Source of the DNA: Corynebacterium sp. p3-SID1145
GTDB taxonomy: Bacteria > Actinomycetota > Actinomycetes > Mycobacteriales > Mycobacteriaceae
Assembly: GCA_025144245.1 (NCBI GenBank)
Contig: JALXXC010000006.1
Location: 1-64,000 of the forward strand
DNA: 64,000 bases
Direction of reading: 5' to 3'
Part shown: in pieces, positions 27,606 to 40,243 of the stretch
Layout of the letters: each line of letters starts with the position of its first letter
How positions within the stretch are numbered: position 1 is the first letter of the stretch
Program-made: the position numbers and the translations under genes
Notes under the pieces: model-generated
The model's database searches: none
What the model saw: the letters and a program-made list of their open reading frames with translations, nothing else
Told to the model about the DNA's origin: nothing

Positions 27606-28684
27606 TGGCAGAGAAATCGCAAGTCTCGCTTGTCGACGACTACGTCTCCGAGTACCAGGGCATCCAAGCCCAGATGAGCGACCCGGAAGTGGTGGGCGAC
27701 CAGGATCTCTTCCGGAAGCTGTCGAAGCGCTACGCGCAGCTGCAGCCGATCATCAACGTCAACAACGAGCTCAACCAGGCCCGCGAGGACCACGAGGCCG
27801 CCGCGGAGATGGCCTCGGAGGACAAGGAATTCGCCGAGGAAGCCACGCGCCTTGAAGGTGAGATCGTGCGCCTCGAGGAGGAGCTCGCGGACCTGCTTGC
27901 CCCGCGTGACGAGCACGACGCCGACGACGTGATCATGGAGATCAAGGCCGGCGCGGGCGGCGAAGAGGCCGCTCTGTTCGCCGGCGACCTCGCCCGCATG
28001 TACCAGAAGTACGCTGAGAAGGCGGGCTTGAGCTGGGATGTCCTCGACGTCGCGGAATCGGACCTGGGCGGTGTCAAGGACATGACGGTGTCCGTGACCA
28101 TGAAGAACCCGTCTCGCGACGGCGCGTGGTCGAAGTTGAAGTTCGAGGGCGGCGTCCACCGCGTGCAGCGCATCCCAGTGACGGAATCGCAGGGCCGCAT
28201 CCAGACGTCGGCAGCTGGCGTGTACGTCTTCCCGGAGACGGAGGAAGTCAGCGCGGTGGAGATCGACGAGAAGGATATTCGCGTCGATGTCTACCGTTCC
28301 TCCGGCAAGGGCGGCCAGGGCGTCAACACGACGGACTCGGCCGTGCGCATCACCCACCTGCCCACGGGCATTGTGGTCACGTGCCAGAAAGAGCGTTCCC
28401 AGATCCAGAACCGCGCGCGTGCGATGCAGGTTCTCCAGGCCCGCCTCGAACAGGCTGAGCGCGAGAAAGCTGAGGCCGAGGCGGCGGAAGGACGCGCGTC
28501 CCAGGTCCGCACGATGGACCGTTCGGAGCGCATCCGCACCTACAACTGGCCGGAGAACCGTATTTCCGACCACCGCATCGGTTTTAAAGCCAACAACCTT
28601 GACTCCGTGCTCGACGGCAACATGGACGACCTGATCACCGCGCTCCAGACCCATGAGCGCCAGGAGCGTCTTGAAGCAGAGTAG
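27605..28684 (+). CDS. prfA: peptide chain release factor 1
   Basis: A 359-residue class I release factor reading UAA/UAG. The GGQ motif (236-238, in [17 protein letters not shown]) contacts the peptidyl-transferase centre and its Gln238 is the methylation target of PrmC, the product of the next gene. The long N-terminal coiled coil (about 10-100) is as expected. It is tightly coupled to rho by one base and to prmC by a 32-base overlap. Confidence 0.97.
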   Translation: MAEKSQVSLVDDYVSEYQGIQAQMSDPEVVGDQDLFRKLSKRYAQLQPIINVNNELNQAREDHEAAAEMASEDKEFAEEATRLEGEIVRLEEELADLLAPRDEHDADDVIMEIKAGAGGEEAALFAGDLARMYQKYAEKAGLSWDVLDVAESDLGGVKDMTVSVTMKNPSRDGAWSKLKFEGGVHRVQRIPVTESQGRIQTSAAGVYVFPETEEVSAVEIDEKDIRVDVYRSSGKGGQGVNTTDSAVRITHLPTGIVVTCQKERSQIQNRARAMQVLQARLEQAEREKAEAEAAEGRASQVRTMDRSERIRTYNWPENRISDHRIGFKANNLDSVLDGNMDDLITALQTHERQERLEAE

Positions 28685-29525
28685 TCTCCGCTCAGCGATC
28701 AATAACGCCACGCAATCGCTTATCGACGGCCGCGTGGCATCCCCGTCCGTCGACGCCCGCCTCATCGCTGCCCACCTTTTAGGAGTGCCCCCGACGCAGC
28801 TGGTTTTGGCTGAACCGTATGACGGCTTCGATGCCGAGTACACAGCTCTGATCGCCCGCCGTGCTGCGCGGGAGCCCCTGCAGCACATCCTGGGTAGCGC
28901 GCCGTTCGGTGTCCACGACCTGAAGGTTGGTCCGGGAGTATTCATTCCTCGGCCCGAGACGGAGGTGCTCGCCGAGTGGGCCGTCGAGCAGGCCCCCCGG
29001 GGGACCGTGGTCGACTTCGGCACCGGTTCCGGTGCTTTGGCTATCTACATCGCTGACAGGGCGAAGCCGGAGACCGTCATCGGGGTGGAGAAGTCCCCGG
29101 CGGCGCTCGCCGTCGCCCGCGAGAATGCGGCACCGTTTCCCAACATCCGCATGATCGAAGGCGATATGACCGATCCGGATCTGCTCACCGAGCTTTCCGG
29201 GACCGTCGACCTCGTCGTCGCCAATCCTCCTTACGTGCCGTTCACACCTGAGGAGTCGGGGGAGCTGCAACCGGAGATCTACCGCGATCCCCTCGACGCC
29301 GTCTTCTCCGGCGCCGACGGCATGGATGCGATCAAGGGTCTCATTCCTGTCGCGTCGCGGCTGCTCGCGCCCGGCGGGAAACTCGGCATCGAACACGACG
29401 ACACGACCGCCGCGCTGACCCGCGGGCTCGTCGAAGCGGACGGCTCATTCACGGACATCCGCAACATGACCGACCTCACGGGACGTGAACGGTTTGTCAC
29501 GGCGAGTAAGCTACGGACACACTGA
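28653..29525 (+). CDS. prmC: release factor glutamine N5-methyltransferase
   Basis: A 290-residue SAM-dependent methyltransferase. The SAM loop [10 protein letters not shown] (121-130) and the catalytic NPPY (191-194, in [10 protein letters not shown]) are clear, as is [10 protein letters not shown], typical of PrmC/HemK. It methylates the GGQ glutamine of RF1 and RF2. The ATG at 28653 lies inside prfA; a TTG at 28671 with AGGAG before it is an alternative start that would drop six residues. Confidence 0.95.
   Translation: MSARSVLKQSSLRSAINNATQSLIDGRVASPSVDARLIAAHLLGVPPTQLVLAEPYDGFDAEYTALIARRAAREPLQHILGSAPFGVHDLKVGPGVFIPRPETEVLAEWAVEQAPRGTVVDFGTGSGALAIYIADRAKPETVIGVEKSPAALAVARENAAPFPNIRMIEGDMTDPDLLTELSGTVDLVVANPPYVPFTPEESGELQPEIYRDPLDAVFSGADGMDAIKGLIPVASRLLAPGGKLGIEHDDTTAALTRGLVEADGSFTDIRNMTDLTGRERFVTASKLRTH
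28718..28728 (-). repeat. CGTCGATAAGC motif copy 5
   Basis: Exact 11-mer (minus orientation) inside prmC, read CTT ATC GAC in SLIDGRV. Confidence 0.8.
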
Positions 29526-29566
29526 CGTTTCCATCCAGGGACCACATCCGAAGGAGCACCACCTAG

Positions 29567-30232
29567 ATGCCGAGCAGAATCTACGACTGCCTTGACCCCC
29601 AGGGGCGCAAGGAGGGCATCGACGCCGCCGCGAAGGCTGTCCGGGCGGGGCAGTGCGTGGTTTTGCCGACCGACACGGTCTACGGGATTGGGGTGGACGC
29701 GTTCAACCCGGATGCCGTCGCAAAGCTTCTTGCCACGAAGCGGCGTGGGCCGGACATGCCCGTGCCTGTGCTCGTGGGGTCGTGGACGACCATTCAGGGG
29801 TTGGTGCGCGAATTCACCGATACCGCGAAAACTCTCGTTGAAGCCTTCTGGCCAGGCGGACTTTCACTCGTCGTCCCCGAAGCGCCCTCCCTGCCGTGGA
29901 ACCTCGGCGACACCCGCGGCACCGTCCTTCTGCGCATGCCGCTGCAGTCCGTGGCGATCGAGCTGCTGCGCGAGGTCGGCCCCATGGCTGTCTCGAGCGC
30001 GAACATCTCCGGCCAGGCGCCGCCGGTGTCCGCCGTTGGCGCCCGCGACCAGTTCGGCGAGGCCGTGCAGACCTACCTCGACGGCGGCACCTCGCAGGTG
30101 GGGCAGCCGTCCACCATCCTCGACATCTCCGGGCCCGCGCCGGTGATTCTCCGCGAAGGAGCCGTCAGCCCCGCACAGATCGGTGAAGTTTTGGGGCTTG
30201 ACCCCGAGGAGCTGAGGCGGAAAGACAGGTAG
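29567..30232 (+). CDS. L-threonylcarbamoyladenylate synthase (Sua5/YrdC/YwlC)
   Basis: A 221-residue YrdC-domain protein that makes threonylcarbamoyl-AMP for the t6A37 modification of tRNAs reading ANN codons. Seen: the N-terminal LPTDTVYGIGVDAF and KRRGPDMPVPVLV (K-R-GP substrate site), and PMAVSSANISGQAP with the TST/SSAN motif. It lacks the extra C-terminal Sua5 domain, so it is the short TsaC-like type. GAAGGAG precedes the ATG. It lies between prmC and wecA, a standard actinobacterial neighbourhood. Confidence 0.94.
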   Translation: MPSRIYDCLDPQGRKEGIDAAAKAVRAGQCVVLPTDTVYGIGVDAFNPDAVAKLLATKRRGPDMPVPVLVGSWTTIQGLVREFTDTAKTLVEAFWPGGLSLVVPEAPSLPWNLGDTRGTVLLRMPLQSVAIELLREVGPMAVSSANISGQAPPVSAVGARDQFGEAVQTYLDGGTSQVGQPSTILDISGPAPVILREGAVSPAQIGEVLGLDPEELRRKDR

Positions 30233-30236
30233 TGCC

Positions 30237-31376
30237 ATGACCGGATCAGGTGTCCCCTTGAGGGAGCTGGGGATGGTCATTCTCGTCGCGGCGGTGCTCA
30301 GTTACCTCTCGACGGGACCCATCCGGTCCCTCCTCGTGCGTACCGGCCGCATTGCCGAGATCCGCGAGCGCGACGTGCACACCCAGCCCACCCCGAGCCT
30401 CGGGGGAGTGGCCATGTTCACCGGCTTCCTGTCCGCGGTGTACTTGGCCATGCAGCTGCCAGCGCTGACACGTGGTTTCGCCCCCGTCACCCCCGAGATG
30501 ACGGCGGTGGTCGTCGGCGCCTTCCTCATCGTGGTTGTGGGCATTATCGACGACCTCTACGAACTCGGCGCCCTCTCCAAATTTTTCGGCCAGGTCGTCG
30601 CCGCCGTCACAATGTCCCTGATGGGGCTGTCCTTCAACGTCTTCTACTTGCCATTCGGCGGCGGAACCACGCTTATTCTGGACCAAGCGCAGGGCGTGGT
30701 CGTCTCCTCGTTGATCATCGTGATGCTCATCAACGCCTTCAACTTCGTCGACGGCATCGATGGGCTGGCCGCCGGACTCGGCATGATCGCCGGCGGGGCA
30801 ATTTTGGTGTTCTCCCTGACAGTGCTCCACGACCAAGGCGGCGCCGTCTCCGCGTACCCGCCCGCCATCATCTGCGCCGCACTGGTGGGCATGTGCGCCG
30901 GTTTCCTGCCGCACAACTATGAACCCGCGCGCATCTTCATGGGGGACTCCGGCGCCATGCTGATCGGGCTCTTGCTCGCCGCCGCCTCGATCTCCGCCTC
31001 CGGCAAGATCAACATGTCGCTGTACGGCACCGCTGACTTCGTGGCCCTGATCAGCCCCTTCACCGTCGTTGTCGCCGCTGTTGCCCTGCCCGTCGTCGAC
31101 CTTGTCATGGCCGTCATCCGACGCGTTTCCCAGGGCAAGAGTCCGTTCGCCGCCGACCGGCAGCACATTCACCACCGCCTGCTCGCCCTCGGGCACACGC
31201 ACCGGCGCACCGTGCTCGTGCTCTACATGTGGGTCTCCGTGATCGCCTTCGGCGCCGTGAGCTTTTCCGTTATTCCATCGCGCTACGCCGCCGCGCTCTT
31301 GGTGTCCGCAATCGTCCTCGCCGCCGCCACCACGACCGTGCCCGCAATGAAAGGCAAGATCGGGCCTTCGCGGTAG
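30237..31376 (+). CDS. wecA: MraY/WecA-type glycosyl-phosphate transferase
   Basis: A 379-residue integral membrane enzyme with about eleven helices. It transfers a sugar-1-phosphate (GlcNAc-1-P in WecA) to decaprenyl phosphate, the first step of arabinogalactan linker synthesis in this bacterial group. Seen: DDLYELGALSKFFGQ (Asp-Asp motif), NAFNFVDGIDGLAAGL, ARIFMGDSGAMLIG, and the cytosolic HIHHRLLALGHTHRRTVL loop, which marks the WecA rather than the MraY branch. It starts four bases after the Sua5-type gene and is followed by atpI. Confidence 0.9.
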   Translation: MTGSGVPLRELGMVILVAAVLSYLSTGPIRSLLVRTGRIAEIRERDVHTQPTPSLGGVAMFTGFLSAVYLAMQLPALTRGFAPVTPEMTAVVVGAFLIVVVGIIDDLYELGALSKFFGQVVAAVTMSLMGLSFNVFYLPFGGGTTLILDQAQGVVVSSLIIVMLINAFNFVDGIDGLAAGLGMIAGGAILVFSLTVLHDQGGAVSAYPPAIICAALVGMCAGFLPHNYEPARIFMGDSGAMLIGLLLAAASISASGKINMSLYGTADFVALISPFTVVVAAVALPVVDLVMAVIRRVSQGKSPFAADRQHIHHRLLALGHTHRRTVLVLYMWVSVIAFGAVSFSVIPSRYAAALLVSAIVLAAATTTVPAMKGKIGPSR

Positions 31377-31379
31377 CAT
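31374..31379 (+). promoter_or_regulatory. possible internal -10 box for atpI
   Basis: TAGCAT overlaps the wecA stop codon and ends eight bases before the atpI GTG, so atpI may have its own leaderless transcript besides read-through from wecA. Confidence 0.3.
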
Positions 31380-31387
31380 GATCGTTT

Positions 31388-31870
31388 GTGAACACTGCGA
31401 ACACTAGGAACTCTGCGAACTCTGCTGACTCCGCTGGCCCCGTCGACACCGGTGCCCCCGCCGTTCCCGACTATGAGGACCCTGCAGCGCCGCTCAAGCG
31501 CGCCCTGAAGCTCGGTGGCTGGGCCCTCGTCGTGCTCACCGTCGTCTCGCTCGCGGCGTGGGGCGCTGCGCGGGACCTTCCCGGCATTTGGGGCGTGCTC
31601 CTCGGCGCCGGCATCGGCGGCGGCTTCGTCCTGCTGACCGTTGTCTCTGTCCTGGCGACATCCAAAACCACACCGGCCACGACCATGGCGGTGGTGCTCG
31701 GCAGCTGGTTAGTCAAGCTTCTCGTCTTGGGCGGTCTACTCGTGTGGCTGCGCACAATGGATTTCTACGACACCGCGGCCTTTGTGGTGACGATCATCGC
31801 GGCACTCGTCGTCGTCCTCGCATCCGAGGTGTGGGGAATCATGACGACGCAGGCGATGTACGTGGGGTAG
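31388..31870 (+). CDS. atpI: AtpI-like ATP synthase-associated membrane protein
   Basis: A 160-residue protein with a polar N-terminal tail (about 45 residues rich in Asn, Ser and Ala) and four membrane helices. Position and layout match AtpI, the small assembly or accessory protein encoded ahead of the F-type ATP synthase genes, thought to help form the c-ring and possibly Mg2+ uptake. The GTG at 31388 lies 11 bases after wecA and has no ribosome binding site. Confidence 0.8.
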   Translation: MNTANTRNSANSADSAGPVDTGAPAVPDYEDPAAPLKRALKLGGWALVVLTVVSLAAWGAARDLPGIWGVLLGAGIGGGFVLLTVVSVLATSKTTPATTMAVVLGSWLVKLLVLGGLLVWLRTMDFYDTAAFVVTIIAALVVVLASEVWGIMTTQAMYVG

Positions 31871-31877
31871 AGGTGGG

Positions 31878-31888
31878 CGTCGATAAGC
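31878..31888 (+). repeat. CGTCGATAAGC motif copy 6
   Basis: Exact 11-mer in non-coding DNA, eight bases after the atpI stop codon and upstream of the atp promoter region. Confidence 0.8.
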
Positions 31889-31898
31889 GGGTGCCCCC

Positions 31899-31914
31899 TG
31901 TGACTCACGTTACA
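31899..31914 (+). promoter_or_regulatory. candidate GlxR (CRP-family) binding site upstream of atpB
   Basis: TGTGACTCACGTTACA matches the CRP/GlxR consensus TGTGA-N6-TCACA at nine of ten fixed positions. GlxR is the cAMP-responsive global regulator of corynebacteria and is reported to act on respiration genes, so a site ahead of the ATP synthase operon is sensible. Assigned by consensus match only. Confidence 0.45.
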
Positions 31915-32218
31915 GCGAGCTGATTGGTGCCCATACCTGCTCATACGCCGACAATGAAACACCCGCCCCCGAATCACCGCGACAACCTCCCCCCAACGTG
32001 CCCGATTAGGGCAGTCTGCTGATAGGCTTATCGCGGGTTAAGAGAGGGAAGCTACGCCTTAATGGGGTAACCACCTCTGAAAGTCCCCTGCACCGCGGTA
32101 GCTGATGTGCGACGGAGTCCGCCGCGGAAGGCAGAAATGAAGACGTCCATCGCACCGCACCCCGCACCGGAGTGCGGCCCGAGAACGGGAGAGAACGCTG
32201 AGCGTTACAACTTTGGCC

Positions 32219-33016
32219 ATGAGGGGCAGCTTCCACGCGCCCGAATTGGACCCAGAATTTTTCCCGGGGCAATACTACGGCCAAATGATCGGGGAAGACT
32301 TCCTCGGCGGTTGGTTCGCGCTGGATCGCATCATGATCGTCCGCCTGTTCATGGCGGCCATCCTGATCATCCTGTTCCTGCTGGCCTTCAGGAAACCACA
32401 GTTGGTTCCCAAAGGCCTGCAAAACTTCGGTGAGCTCGCAGTGGACTTCGTCCGCGTGCAGATCGCCGAGGACATCTTGGGCAAGAAAGAAGGCCGCCGA
32501 TTCCTTCCGGTAATCGCGACCATCTTCTTCACGGTCCTCTTCATGAACGTTGCCACGATCATTCCGGGGTTGAACATCTCCCCGAGCTCACGAATCGGTC
32601 TGCCGATCGTGCTCGCGGTGGTGGGCTACTTCACCATGATCTACGCAGGCGCATCGCGCTACGGATTCGGCAAATACGTGAAGCACTCGCTCGTGATCCC
32701 CAACTTGCCACCCGTGCTCCACCTCCTGGTGGTGCCGATCGAGTTCTTCTCGACATTCATTCTGCGTCCGGTCACCCTGGCTCTTCGTCTCATGGCGAAC
32801 TTCCTGGCCGGCCACATCATTCTCGTCATGCTGTACTCCGCCACGAACTTCTTCTTCTGGCAGCTCAACGGCTGGACGGCAATGGGTGGCCTCACACTGG
32901 TCGCAGCGGTCCTGTTCACCCTGTTCGAGTTGATTGTCATCTTCCTGCAGGCGTACATCTTCGCCCTTCTGGTCGCGGTGTACATCGAACTGGCGCTGCA
33001 CGCAGATTCGCACTAG
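32219..33016 (+). CDS. atpB: F-type ATP synthase subunit a
   Basis: A 265-residue membrane subunit a of the Fo motor, forming the proton half-channels. Six or so helices; the essential arginine is in RPVTLALRLMANFLAGH. The N-terminus MRGSFHAPELDPEFFPGQYY is the corynebacterial one, so the ATG at 32219 is preferred over an in-frame TTG two codons upstream. No ribosome binding site is seen, but a long folded leader precedes it. Confidence 0.95.
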   Translation: MRGSFHAPELDPEFFPGQYYGQMIGEDFLGGWFALDRIMIVRLFMAAILIILFLLAFRKPQLVPKGLQNFGELAVDFVRVQIAEDILGKKEGRRFLPVIATIFFTVLFMNVATIIPGLNISPSSRIGLPIVLAVVGYFTMIYAGASRYGFGKYVKHSLVIPNLPPVLHLLVVPIEFFSTFILRPVTLALRLMANFLAGHIILVMLYSATNFFFWQLNGWTAMGGLTLVAAVLFTLFELIVIFLQAYIFALLVAVYIELALHADSH

Positions 33017-33050
33017 TCAGGCGCGAACTGACACACGGTCAACTGAATAA

Positions 33051-33359
<309 letters not shown>

Positions 33360-33406
33360 AAGAACACGCACATTAACTCGTAAACCTTTTAGTACAGGAG
33401 CAACCA

Positions 33407-33988
33407 ATGACGAACGTCATCTACCTACTTGCGGCCGAGGAGGCCGAGGACTTTCCGCTCGAGGGCGGAAACTCCATCCTCCTGCCCAAGAACTACGACC
33501 TCGTCTGGTCCCTCGTTGTCTTCCTCATCGTCTTCCTCCTCTTCTGGAAGTTCGTGCTTCCGAAGTTCCAGGAAGTCCTCGCCGAGCGCGAAGACAAGAT
33601 CAAGGGCGGCATTGAGCGCGCCGAGTCCGCTCAGGCGCAGGCCAAGGCTGCTCTGGAGAAGAACAACGCACAGCTCGCTGAGGCACGCGCCGAAGCCGCC
33701 GAAATCCGCGAAGCCGCCCGCCAGAAGGGCAAGGAGATCGAGGCAGAAGCCCGCGCCAACGCAGAGGCAGAGTCCCGCCGCATCGTCGCAAACGGCGAGA
33801 AGCAGCTCCAGGCCTCCCGCGAGCAGGTCATCGCTGATCTGCGCAACGACCTGGGCCAGAACTCCATCACGTTGGCAGAGGAACTGCTTGGTGAGGAACT
33901 GTCGGACAACACCCGACGCTCCGACACCATCGATTCCTTCCTGAGCCAGCTGGATACCGTCTCCGCCCGCTCGGCGACGCGGAAGTGA
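33407..33988 (+). CDS. atpF: F-type ATP synthase subunit b
   Basis: A 193-residue stator subunit: a short polar start, one membrane helix ([21 protein letters not shown], about 30-50) and then a long charged coiled coil rich in Ala, Glu, Arg and Lys. It links the Fo part to F1 through the delta subunit. CAGGAG precedes the ATG. It stands between atpE and atpH in normal order. Confidence 0.95.
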   Translation: MTNVIYLLAAEEAEDFPLEGGNSILLPKNYDLVWSLVVFLIVFLLFWKFVLPKFQEVLAEREDKIKGGIERAESAQAQAKAALEKNNAQLAEARAEAAEIREAARQKGKEIEAEARANAEAESRRIVANGEKQLQASREQVIADLRNDLGQNSITLAEELLGEELSDNTRRSDTIDSFLSQLDTVSARSATRK

Positions 33989-33996
33989 GGTAGTCC

Positions 33997-34830
33997 ATGA
34001 AAGCAGCTAGCCGCGAAGCACAGACTCGGGTTGCCGAGAAACTGGACGCATTTCTGCGCAACGCTGGCGACACCGTCTCCATCGCAGCCCAGGTCGGCAC
34101 CGAGCTGTTCCTCGTTGTGGACCAGCTCGAAGCACACCGCTCCCTGCGCGTTGCAGTGGCGGACACATCCCTGAAGCCGGAGCAGCGTTCCGGCATGATC
34201 GGCGACGTCCTCAGCGGCAAGGTGGCGGACACCACCATGTCCGTGCTGAAGCAGGCCGCCGAGCAGGACTGGTCGACCCCGCGCGAATTCCGTGAGGGGC
34301 TCGTGCACCTGGGACGCCGTGCCCTGCTGCGCGGCGCCGAGAGCGAGGGCAAGCTGGAGCACGTCGAGAACGAGCTCTTCGCCCTGTCCCGCCTTCTCGA
34401 GCGTGAAGGGGAGCTGACCCAGCTGCTGTCCGACCGCCGCGCAACCGCTGACCAGAAGCGCCAGCTCCTGGCGAGCGTGCTGTACGGCAAGGTGAGCATG
34501 TACACCGAGGCGCTCGCGCTTCAGGTGATCGGCCGCCCCGAGCACAACCCAGTCGACGACATTGCCGCGGTCTCCCGCGAGTCCGCAGAGTTGACCGGCA
34601 AGACGGTTGCCGAGGTCACGTCCGCGACGGAGCTGACCGACGCACAGCGTGAGACGCTGGCAGAGAAGCTAGGCAAGATTTACGGCCGCGAGATGGCCAT
34701 CCACTCCGAGGTTGACCCCAGCCTCCTCGGCGGTGTGACCATCCGCGTTGGCGACGAGCTTATCGACGGCTCCACGCGCGGCAAACTGCAGCGCCTGCGT
34801 GCCGACATGGCAGCCAACACGGCTTACTAA
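33997..34830 (+). CDS. atpH: F-type ATP synthase subunit delta
   Basis: A 277-residue delta subunit, longer than the about 180 residues of E. coli because of the N-terminal extension usual in actinobacteria. The C-terminal half shows GKLGKIYGREMAIHSEVDPSLLGGVTIRVGDELIDGSTRGKLQRLR-type motifs (residues about 225-270), which define the OSCP/delta family. It joins the b stalk to the F1 head. It starts eight bases after atpF. Confidence 0.95.
   Translation: MKAASREAQTRVAEKLDAFLRNAGDTVSIAAQVGTELFLVVDQLEAHRSLRVAVADTSLKPEQRSGMIGDVLSGKVADTTMSVLKQAAEQDWSTPREFREGLVHLGRRALLRGAESEGKLEHVENELFALSRLLEREGELTQLLSDRRATADQKRQLLASVLYGKVSMYTEALALQVIGRPEHNPVDDIAAVSRESAELTGKTVAEVTSATELTDAQRETLAEKLGKIYGREMAIHSEVDPSLLGGVTIRVGDELIDGSTRGKLQRLRADMAANTAY
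34758..34768 (-). repeat. CGTCGATAAGC motif copy 7
   Basis: Exact 11-mer (minus orientation) inside atpH, read CTT ATC GAC in ELIDGST. Confidence 0.8.
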
Positions 34831-34872
34831 CGACGAAAAATGCTGGAACAATCTACCGAGAGCAGGAAGAAC

Positions 34873-36519
34873 ATGGCGGAGCTGACGATCTCCTCCGATG
34901 AGATCCGTAGCGCGATAGCGAACTACACCTCGAGCTACTCCGCGGAGGCCTCCCGTGAGGAGGTCGGCGTGGTGACGTCGGCTGCAGATGGCATTGCCCA
35001 GGTTTCCGGGCTGCCGGGCTGCATGACCAACGAGCTGCTTGAGTTCCCGAACGGCGTCATCGGCGTCGCACAGAACCTCGACACCGACACGATCGGTGTT
35101 GTGGTGCTGGGTAATTTCGAGACCCTCACCGAGGGCGACAAAGTTGTACGGACCGGCGAGGTCCTGTCCATCCCGGTCGGAGAGGAATTCCTCGGCCGCG
35201 TAATCAACCCCCTGGGCCAGCCGATCGACGGTCTTGGCCCGATCGAGGCCGAAGAAGAGCGTGTGCTCGAGCTTCAGGCCGCGAGTGTGCTCGACCGTCA
35301 GCCGGTCGAGGAGCCGATGCAGACGGGCATCAAGGCGATTGACGCCATGACCCCGATCGGCCGTGGCCAGCGTCAGCTGATCATCGGCGACCGCAAGACC
35401 GGTAAGACCGCGGTCTGCATCGACACCATTCTCAACCAGAAGGCCTACTGGGAAACCGGCGACAAGACGAAGCAGGTCCGCTGCATCTACGTCGCGATCG
35501 GCCAGAAGGGCTCGACCATCGCAGGTGTGCGCCGCACCCTCGAGGAGAACGGTGCACTGGAGTACACCACCATTGTGGCTGCTCCGGCTTCCGATTCCGC
35601 GGGCTTCAAGTGGCTGGCGCCGTTTGCCGGTGCCGCGCTGGGTCAGCACTGGATGTACCAGGGCAACCACGTCCTGGTCATCTATGACGACTTGACCAAG
35701 CAGGCTGAGGCTTACCGCGCGATTTCGCTGCTGCTGCGCCGCCCGCCGGGCCGCGAGGCATACCCGGGCGATGTCTTCTACCTGCACTCCCGCCTGCTGG
35801 AACGCGCGGCCAAGCTCAACGACGAGCTCGGCGCCGGCTCGCTGACGGCGCTCCCGATCATCGAGACGAAGGCGAACGACGTGGGCGCCTTCATTCCGAC
35901 GAACGTCATCTCGATTACGGACGGCCAGTGCTTCCTGCAGTCCGACCTCTTCAACCAGGGTGTGCGACCGGCTATCGACGTGGGTATCTCTGTCTCCCGT
36001 GTCGGTGGTGCCGCACAGACCAAGGGCATGAAGAAGGTCGCCGGTAACCTGCGTCTGGACTTGGCGGCGTACCGCGACCTCGAGTCCTTCGCTGCGTTCG
36101 CCTCCGACCTCGACGACGCTTCCAAGCGTCAGCTCGAGCGCGGCCAGCGCCTCGTCGAGCTGCTGAAGCAGTCCGAGAACTCGCCGCAGCCGGTCGAGTT
36201 CCAGATCATCTCCATCTTCCTCGCCAACGAGGGCGCCTTCGACTCCGTTCCCGTCGAAGATGTCCGCCGTTACGAGGCAGAGCTGCACGAGACGATCCGT
36301 GCCGAGGCCCCCGAGGTCTACGAGCAGGTCGACGGTGGTGTCGCCCTGTCGGACGAGTCCAAGGAGACTCTGAAGTCCGTCAACGAGCGCTTCGCACGCG
36401 ACTTCCAGCCGACCAACGAGGAGCACGTCGTCCGCGAGCCGGAGGCGAAGCCCCTCGACGAGGCGGATGTGTCGAAGAACCAGCTCAACGTTTCTCGTAA
36501 GTCGCAGAAGCGCGGCTAG
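34873..36519 (+). CDS. atpA: F-type ATP synthase subunit alpha
   Basis: A 548-residue F1 alpha subunit with the Walker A loop GDRKTGKT (172-179), [20 protein letters not shown], and the alpha signature [17 protein letters not shown]. It carries the non-catalytic nucleotide sites and the long C-terminal extension seen in actinobacterial alpha subunits. The ATG at 34873 ([13 protein letters not shown], with AGGAAG before it) is the conserved start; an in-frame ATG 11 codons upstream is less likely. Confidence 0.97.
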   Translation: MAELTISSDEIRSAIANYTSSYSAEASREEVGVVTSAADGIAQVSGLPGCMTNELLEFPNGVIGVAQNLDTDTIGVVVLGNFETLTEGDKVVRTGEVLSIPVGEEFLGRVINPLGQPIDGLGPIEAEEERVLELQAASVLDRQPVEEPMQTGIKAIDAMTPIGRGQRQLIIGDRKTGKTAVCIDTILNQKAYWETGDKTKQVRCIYVAIGQKGSTIAGVRRTLEENGALEYTTIVAAPASDSAGFKWLAPFAGAALGQHWMYQGNHVLVIYDDLTKQAEAYRAISLLLRRPPGREAYPGDVFYLHSRLLERAAKLNDELGAGSLTALPIIETKANDVGAFIPTNVISITDGQCFLQSDLFNQGVRPAIDVGISVSRVGGAAQTKGMKKVAGNLRLDLAAYRDLESFAAFASDLDDASKRQLERGQRLVELLKQSENSPQPVEFQIISIFLANEGAFDSVPVEDVRRYEAELHETIRAEAPEVYEQVDGGVALSDESKETLKSVNERFARDFQPTNEEHVVREPEAKPLDEADVSKNQLNVSRKSQKRG

Positions 36520-36586
36520 TTCACACGACGAGCTAGACGAGCGAATACGACTCACTACGACTTAAGAGAAAGGAGGAGCACACACC

Positions 36587-39114
<2,528 letters not shown>

Positions 39115-39123
39115 GAGTAGCTC

Positions 39124-39486
39124 ATGGCTGAAATCACCGCGCACCTCGTTTCTGTCGAGCGCATGTTGTGGTCTGGCGAGGCGAAGGTCGTCACCGCCCA
39201 GACCTCCGAAGGTGAGATCGGCGTGCTGCCTGGCCACGAACCCTTCTTGGGCCAGCTCAAGGAGAACGGCGTAGTGACCATCACCCCGGTCGACGGCGAC
39301 AAGATCGTCGCGGCCGTGCAGGGTGGGTTCGTCTCGGTGACCGGTGACAAGGTCACCATCCTGGCGGACTACGCGATCTTCGCCGATGAGGTCAATGCCA
39401 ACGAGGCTTTCGACGAGCAGGACCCGACGTCGAAGGCCCGCCACGATGCGGAGCAAGCAGCTTTGCGACGCAGCGGCAACGCCTAA
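39124..39486 (+). CDS. atpC: F-type ATP synthase subunit epsilon
   Basis: A 120-residue epsilon subunit: the N-terminal beta-sandwich ([23 protein letters not shown]... [16 protein letters not shown]) and a shortened C-terminal helical part ([19 protein letters not shown]). It regulates ATP hydrolysis by F1. Last gene of the atp operon, followed directly by a strong terminator. Confidence 0.95.
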   Translation: MAEITAHLVSVERMLWSGEAKVVTAQTSEGEIGVLPGHEPFLGQLKENGVVTITPVDGDKIVAAVQGGFVSVTGDKVTILADYAIFADEVNANEAFDEQDPTSKARHDAEQAALRRSGNA

Positions 39487-39497
39487 GCTCTCCCTTT

Positions 39498-39540
39498 CCG
39501 CCCGGAACCGGCCACTGGCTGGTCCGGGCGGTTTCTTTTT
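39498..39540 (+). terminator. terminator of the atp operon
   Basis: CCGCCCGGA (39498-39506) pairs with TCCGGGCGG (39523-39531), followed by TTTCTTTTT. A textbook intrinsic terminator, 12 bases after atpC. Confidence 0.92.
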
Positions 39541-39707
39541 GCCTGCTGCCGCCTGCCGCGGCAGTCTCAGGACGCCCGCCTCCGGGCACCGCTTTCGGGC
39601 ACCGCCTCCGGGGGTGTCGCTCGCTGATGCTGCGTCTGGTCATCTCTATCCGTTCTTAACGGGGGTAGTCCAACTTTCGGCGGTTAATTTCCTGTGCTGG
39701 TGGTCAT

Positions 39708-39713
39708 TAGACT
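39708..39713 (+). promoter_or_regulatory. -10 box of the DUF2550 gene, leaderless start
   Basis: TAGACT fits TANANT and ends eight bases before the ATG at 39722. There is no ribosome binding site, so a leaderless transcript is likely. Confidence 0.45.
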
Positions 39714-39721
39714 GGTCCGTT

Positions 39722-40180
39722 ATGAAGCTTCTCGGGTTCCTCTTCGGCGCAGTGCTGGTGGTACTGCTCGCGGGTGCCCTTTGGAGGTTCTTCACGGTGC
39801 GTAACAACGGAACTCCGGCTCTTCTACGCAAGCTCCCGGCCACCGGGACACATGGTTGGCGTCACGGCATCGCCGCGTACAAGGGCGAGACAGTGAGGTT
39901 CTATAAACTGCGCTCGTTGTCTTTCTCCGCGGATATGGAGCTCAACCGTTCCATGCTGACCATCACCGGTAACAGGCAGGCCACCGAGACCGAACGGCAT
40001 TTCATGCCCGGGGTCCAGGTGGTCGTTTTGTTTTCCACGGGGCGCGAGGACTACGAGTTCGCGACGAACCGCCACGCCGCGATGGCGCTCATCTCGTGGG
40101 TGGAGTCCGCACCCGACAGCAGGCAGGTGCGTGCCGACGCATCGCGGTTCCGGCAGCGGTCTTTTCGAAGCCATCTTTGA
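39722..40180 (+). CDS. DUF2550 membrane-anchored protein
   Basis: A 152-residue protein with one N-terminal membrane helix (LLGFLFGAVLVVLLAGALWRFF, 3-24) and a soluble domain (WRHGIAAYKGETVRFYKLRSLSFSAD-type start, about 45-70) that matches DUF2550. This family is found in mycobacteria and corynebacteria at this same position, between the atp operon and nucS. Function unknown. Confidence 0.85.
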   Translation: MKLLGFLFGAVLVVLLAGALWRFFTVRNNGTPALLRKLPATGTHGWRHGIAAYKGETVRFYKLRSLSFSADMELNRSMLTITGNRQATETERHFMPGVQVVVLFSTGREDYEFATNRHAAMALISWVESAPDSRQVRADASRFRQRSFRSHL

Positions 40181-40243
40181 CTCCCCGCCGGAGCGCAGGG
40201 CACCGTTCGGGCGAGCACGTAGCAAGCGCTAGGGTAGGGGACT

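Larger units (their letters stand above)
31871..32218. other. atp operon promoter and leader region
   Basis: A 348-base gap between atpI and atpB. It contains a CGTCGATAAGC motif (31878-31888), a CRP/GlxR-like site (31899-31914), and weak promoter elements (TTGGTG 31924-31929 with GACAAT 31950-31955). A region after 32020 can fold: TTAAG with CTTAA around 32038-32061, GGGG (32064-32067) with CCCC (32085-32088), and CCGCGG (32093-32098) with CCGCGG (32122-32127). No small gene is convincing. The structured part lies in the likely atpB 5' UTR. Confidence 0.5.

Noticed and set aside
32020..32218. A known riboswitch in the atpB leader
   Set aside because: I compared it by eye with the ydaO/c-di-AMP and other common classes and found no convincing conserved core.
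32137..32433. A small upstream open frame overlapping atpB
   Set aside because: It continues out of frame into atpB as an Arg/Pro-rich shadow and has no conserved features.
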